From Clostridiales bacterium UBA929 (GTDB lineage Bacteria > Bacillota > Clostridia > Oscillospirales > UBA929), in assembly GCA_002293625.1 (NCBI GenBank), contig DBDP01000125.1, positions 1-6,043 on the forward strand: a DNA stretch of 6,043 bases, in the 5' to 3' direction. The notes beneath the pieces were generated by a model. The model saw nothing but the letters and a program-made list of their open reading frames with translations, was not told the origin of the DNA and ran no database searches. Numbering within the stretch: the stretch's first letter is position 1; every line of letters begins with the position of its first letter. Shown here in pieces: positions 5,258 to 6,043 of this stretch. The position numbers were made by a program, and so were the translations under genes.

Positions 5258-6043
5258 TCAGTGCCGCCTTGTTAAAAATACGGTGGCGGAAGATCGGTTG
5301 TTTTTTTGATTTAGGTCGGCGGTTGAGGAATACGCCTCCGCGCGGTTGACGATGTCGCATACGGCACCGCCGCGAACGGTTCCCTTGAGCAGTATTTTAG
5401 CGCAGCAGCCCGGATCTAGGCTTCCTAACCGCAGCCAGCCGCTCCAAGGCTTCCAGCTGCGCCCGCCGTCGTCAGAATAGGCGACATTGCAAAGCTCCGC
5501 AGGCGGCGTATCCTCCAGAACCGTGCCAAACGCGATGGCCGGTCCCGCGTTCTTAACGGTGAGCGTATAGCAGATAACGCCGTGGGGCGCGGCAACGGAA
5601 GGATGCGCCGTTTTTGTAAGCGATATATCCGCGTGAGGAAACGTCATGCAGCAAGGAGGCCCGGGAGGACCTTGTAAACCACGGGGTCCTGTCGCTCCGG
5701 CCGGACCGGGTTCTCCCTGTTGTCCTTGCAACCCTTGCAATCCCTGCTGACCCGTTGCTCCCGCAGCTCCCGTTGCGCCTGTGGCTCCCGTCGCGCCGGG
5801 TAACCCCTGCGCTCCTGTGGGGCCGGTCAAACCAATACCTCCGGCGCTAGCGGGTCCCGTCGGACCCGTGGGGCCGGTTATTCCTATGCCTGTGACACCC
5901 GGCAACCCTCGCGGTCCCGTTGCTCCTGTGATGCCTGTTGCTCCTGTGACACCGGGCAACCCTCGCAGTCCAGTTGCACCTGTTGCTCCTGTGATACCGG
6001 GTAACCCTTGCGGTCCTGCCGGACCAATTTCACCGTCTTCGCC
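5258..6043 (-). CDS. Collagen-like repeat protein with C-terminal DUF11-type domain (5' end outside the window)
   Basis: The frame is open from the window edge (6043) to TGA at 5260-5258, giving 261 residues of an incomplete protein. No true start is present. Residues 1-130 are collagen-like Gly-X-Y triplets: 17, then 4, then 20, with short breaks at 52-53 (GI) and 66-70 (SAGGI). Thr fills the Y position in 18 of 41 triplets (GAT, GIT, GVT, GPT), as in glycosylated exosporium proteins of the BclA type. The repeat ends GPPGPP followed by Cys131-Cys132. Residues about 138-256 resemble a DUF11 beta-sandwich: ADISLTKTA, then YTLTVKNAGP, YSDDGGRSWKPWSG, and a closing NRAEAYSS with NNRSSATVFL. Seven Cys residues occur in the non-collagen part. 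A role as a spore-surface or cell-surface filament protein is inferred from this architecture. It converges on ilvD with a 27-bp gap and is functionally unrelated. Signal or anchoring sequences would lie outside the window. Confidence 0.88.
   Translation of the reverse strand, partial: GEDGEIGPAGPQGLPGITGATGATGLRGLPGVTGATGITGATGPRGLPGVTGIGITGPTGPTGPASAGGIGLTGPTGAQGLPGATGATGATGAAGATGQQGLQGLQGQQGEPGPAGATGPRGLQGPPGPPCCMTFPHADISLTKTAHPSVAAPHGVICYTLTVKNAGPAIAFGTVLEDTPPAELCNVAYSDDGGRSWKPWSGWLRLGSLDPGCCAKILLKGTVRGGAVCDIVNRAEAYSSTADLNQKNNRSSATVFLTRRH
5889..6016 (-). repeat. Imperfect tandem DNA repeats in the collagen-like coding region
   Basis: On the + strand, three near-identical blocks of about 29 bp begin at 5889, 5943 and 5988 (CCTGTGACACCCGGCAACCC and close variants). 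The spacings are 54 and 45 bp, both multiples of 9 bp, that is whole Gly-X-Y triplets. They encode GLPG(V/I)TG units, with repeat lengths of 18 and 15 residues. This pattern is typical of length-variable collagen-like genes. Confidence 0.75.

Noticed and set aside
5263..5307. Terminator for the ilv operon using the T7 run at 5301-5307
   Set aside because: The only nearby hairpin (5263-5268/5282-5287) ends 13 nt before the T run and contains a G-U pair. The T run is explained by Lys/Asn codons of the opposite-strand gene.
5957..5959. Start of the collagen-like gene at 5959
   Set aside because: The codon is TTG (Leu) inside a Gly-X-Y triplet. The frame and the repeat pattern continue unbroken to the window edge, so the gene is simply truncated.
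5654..6043. CRISPR-like or non-coding tandem array
   Set aside because: The periodicity is in multiples of 9 bp and encodes continuous Gly-X-Y triplets; there are no unique spacers between conserved direct repeats.

Overview
The window looks like a bacterial chromosome segment, most likely from a moderately GC-rich, spore-forming Firmicute (Clostridia). This placement is an inference. It rests on strong GGAGG-type ribosome binding sites, an A-tract sigma-A promoter, clostridial-looking Ilv protein sequences, and a collagen-like plus DUF11 surface protein of a kind common in spore formers. No rRNA or other lineage marker is present to confirm it.

Layout. Positions 1-111 are AT-rich non-coding DNA. 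A near-consensus promoter (112-140) drives a leader of about 220 nt. The leader encodes a 33-residue peptide (182-283) crowded with Leu, Val and Ile codons, followed by competing RNA stems and a terminator-like hairpin (313-354). The hairpin ends just before the ilvB ribosome binding site. This is the architecture of ribosome-mediated transcription attenuation. Four tightly packed genes follow on the + strand: ilvB (368-2035), ilvN (2047-2538), ilvC (2601-3593) and ilvD (3590-5230). A convergent gene then enters from the right edge on the - strand (5258-6043). It is cut off at its 5' end and encodes Gly-X-Y collagen-like repeats joined to a C-terminal DUF11-type domain.

How the genes work together. 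IlvB (catalytic) and IlvN (regulatory) form acetohydroxyacid synthase, which makes 2-acetolactate or 2-aceto-2-hydroxybutyrate. IlvC isomerises and reduces these products, and IlvD dehydrates the resulting dihydroxyacids to the 2-keto acids that precede valine, isoleucine and, through 2-ketoisovalerate, leucine. The final transaminase (IlvE) is not in the window. Control is predicted at two levels. Scarce charged Leu/Val tRNA would stall the leader ribosome and favour read-through of the attenuator, and valine would inhibit the enzyme through the IlvN ACT domain.

The biosynthetic genes are ordinary. The two places worth a closer look are the leader-peptide attenuator, since Firmicutes more often use T-boxes for such operons, and the collagen-like protein, which has a Cys-Cys pair directly at the end of its triple-helix repeat.
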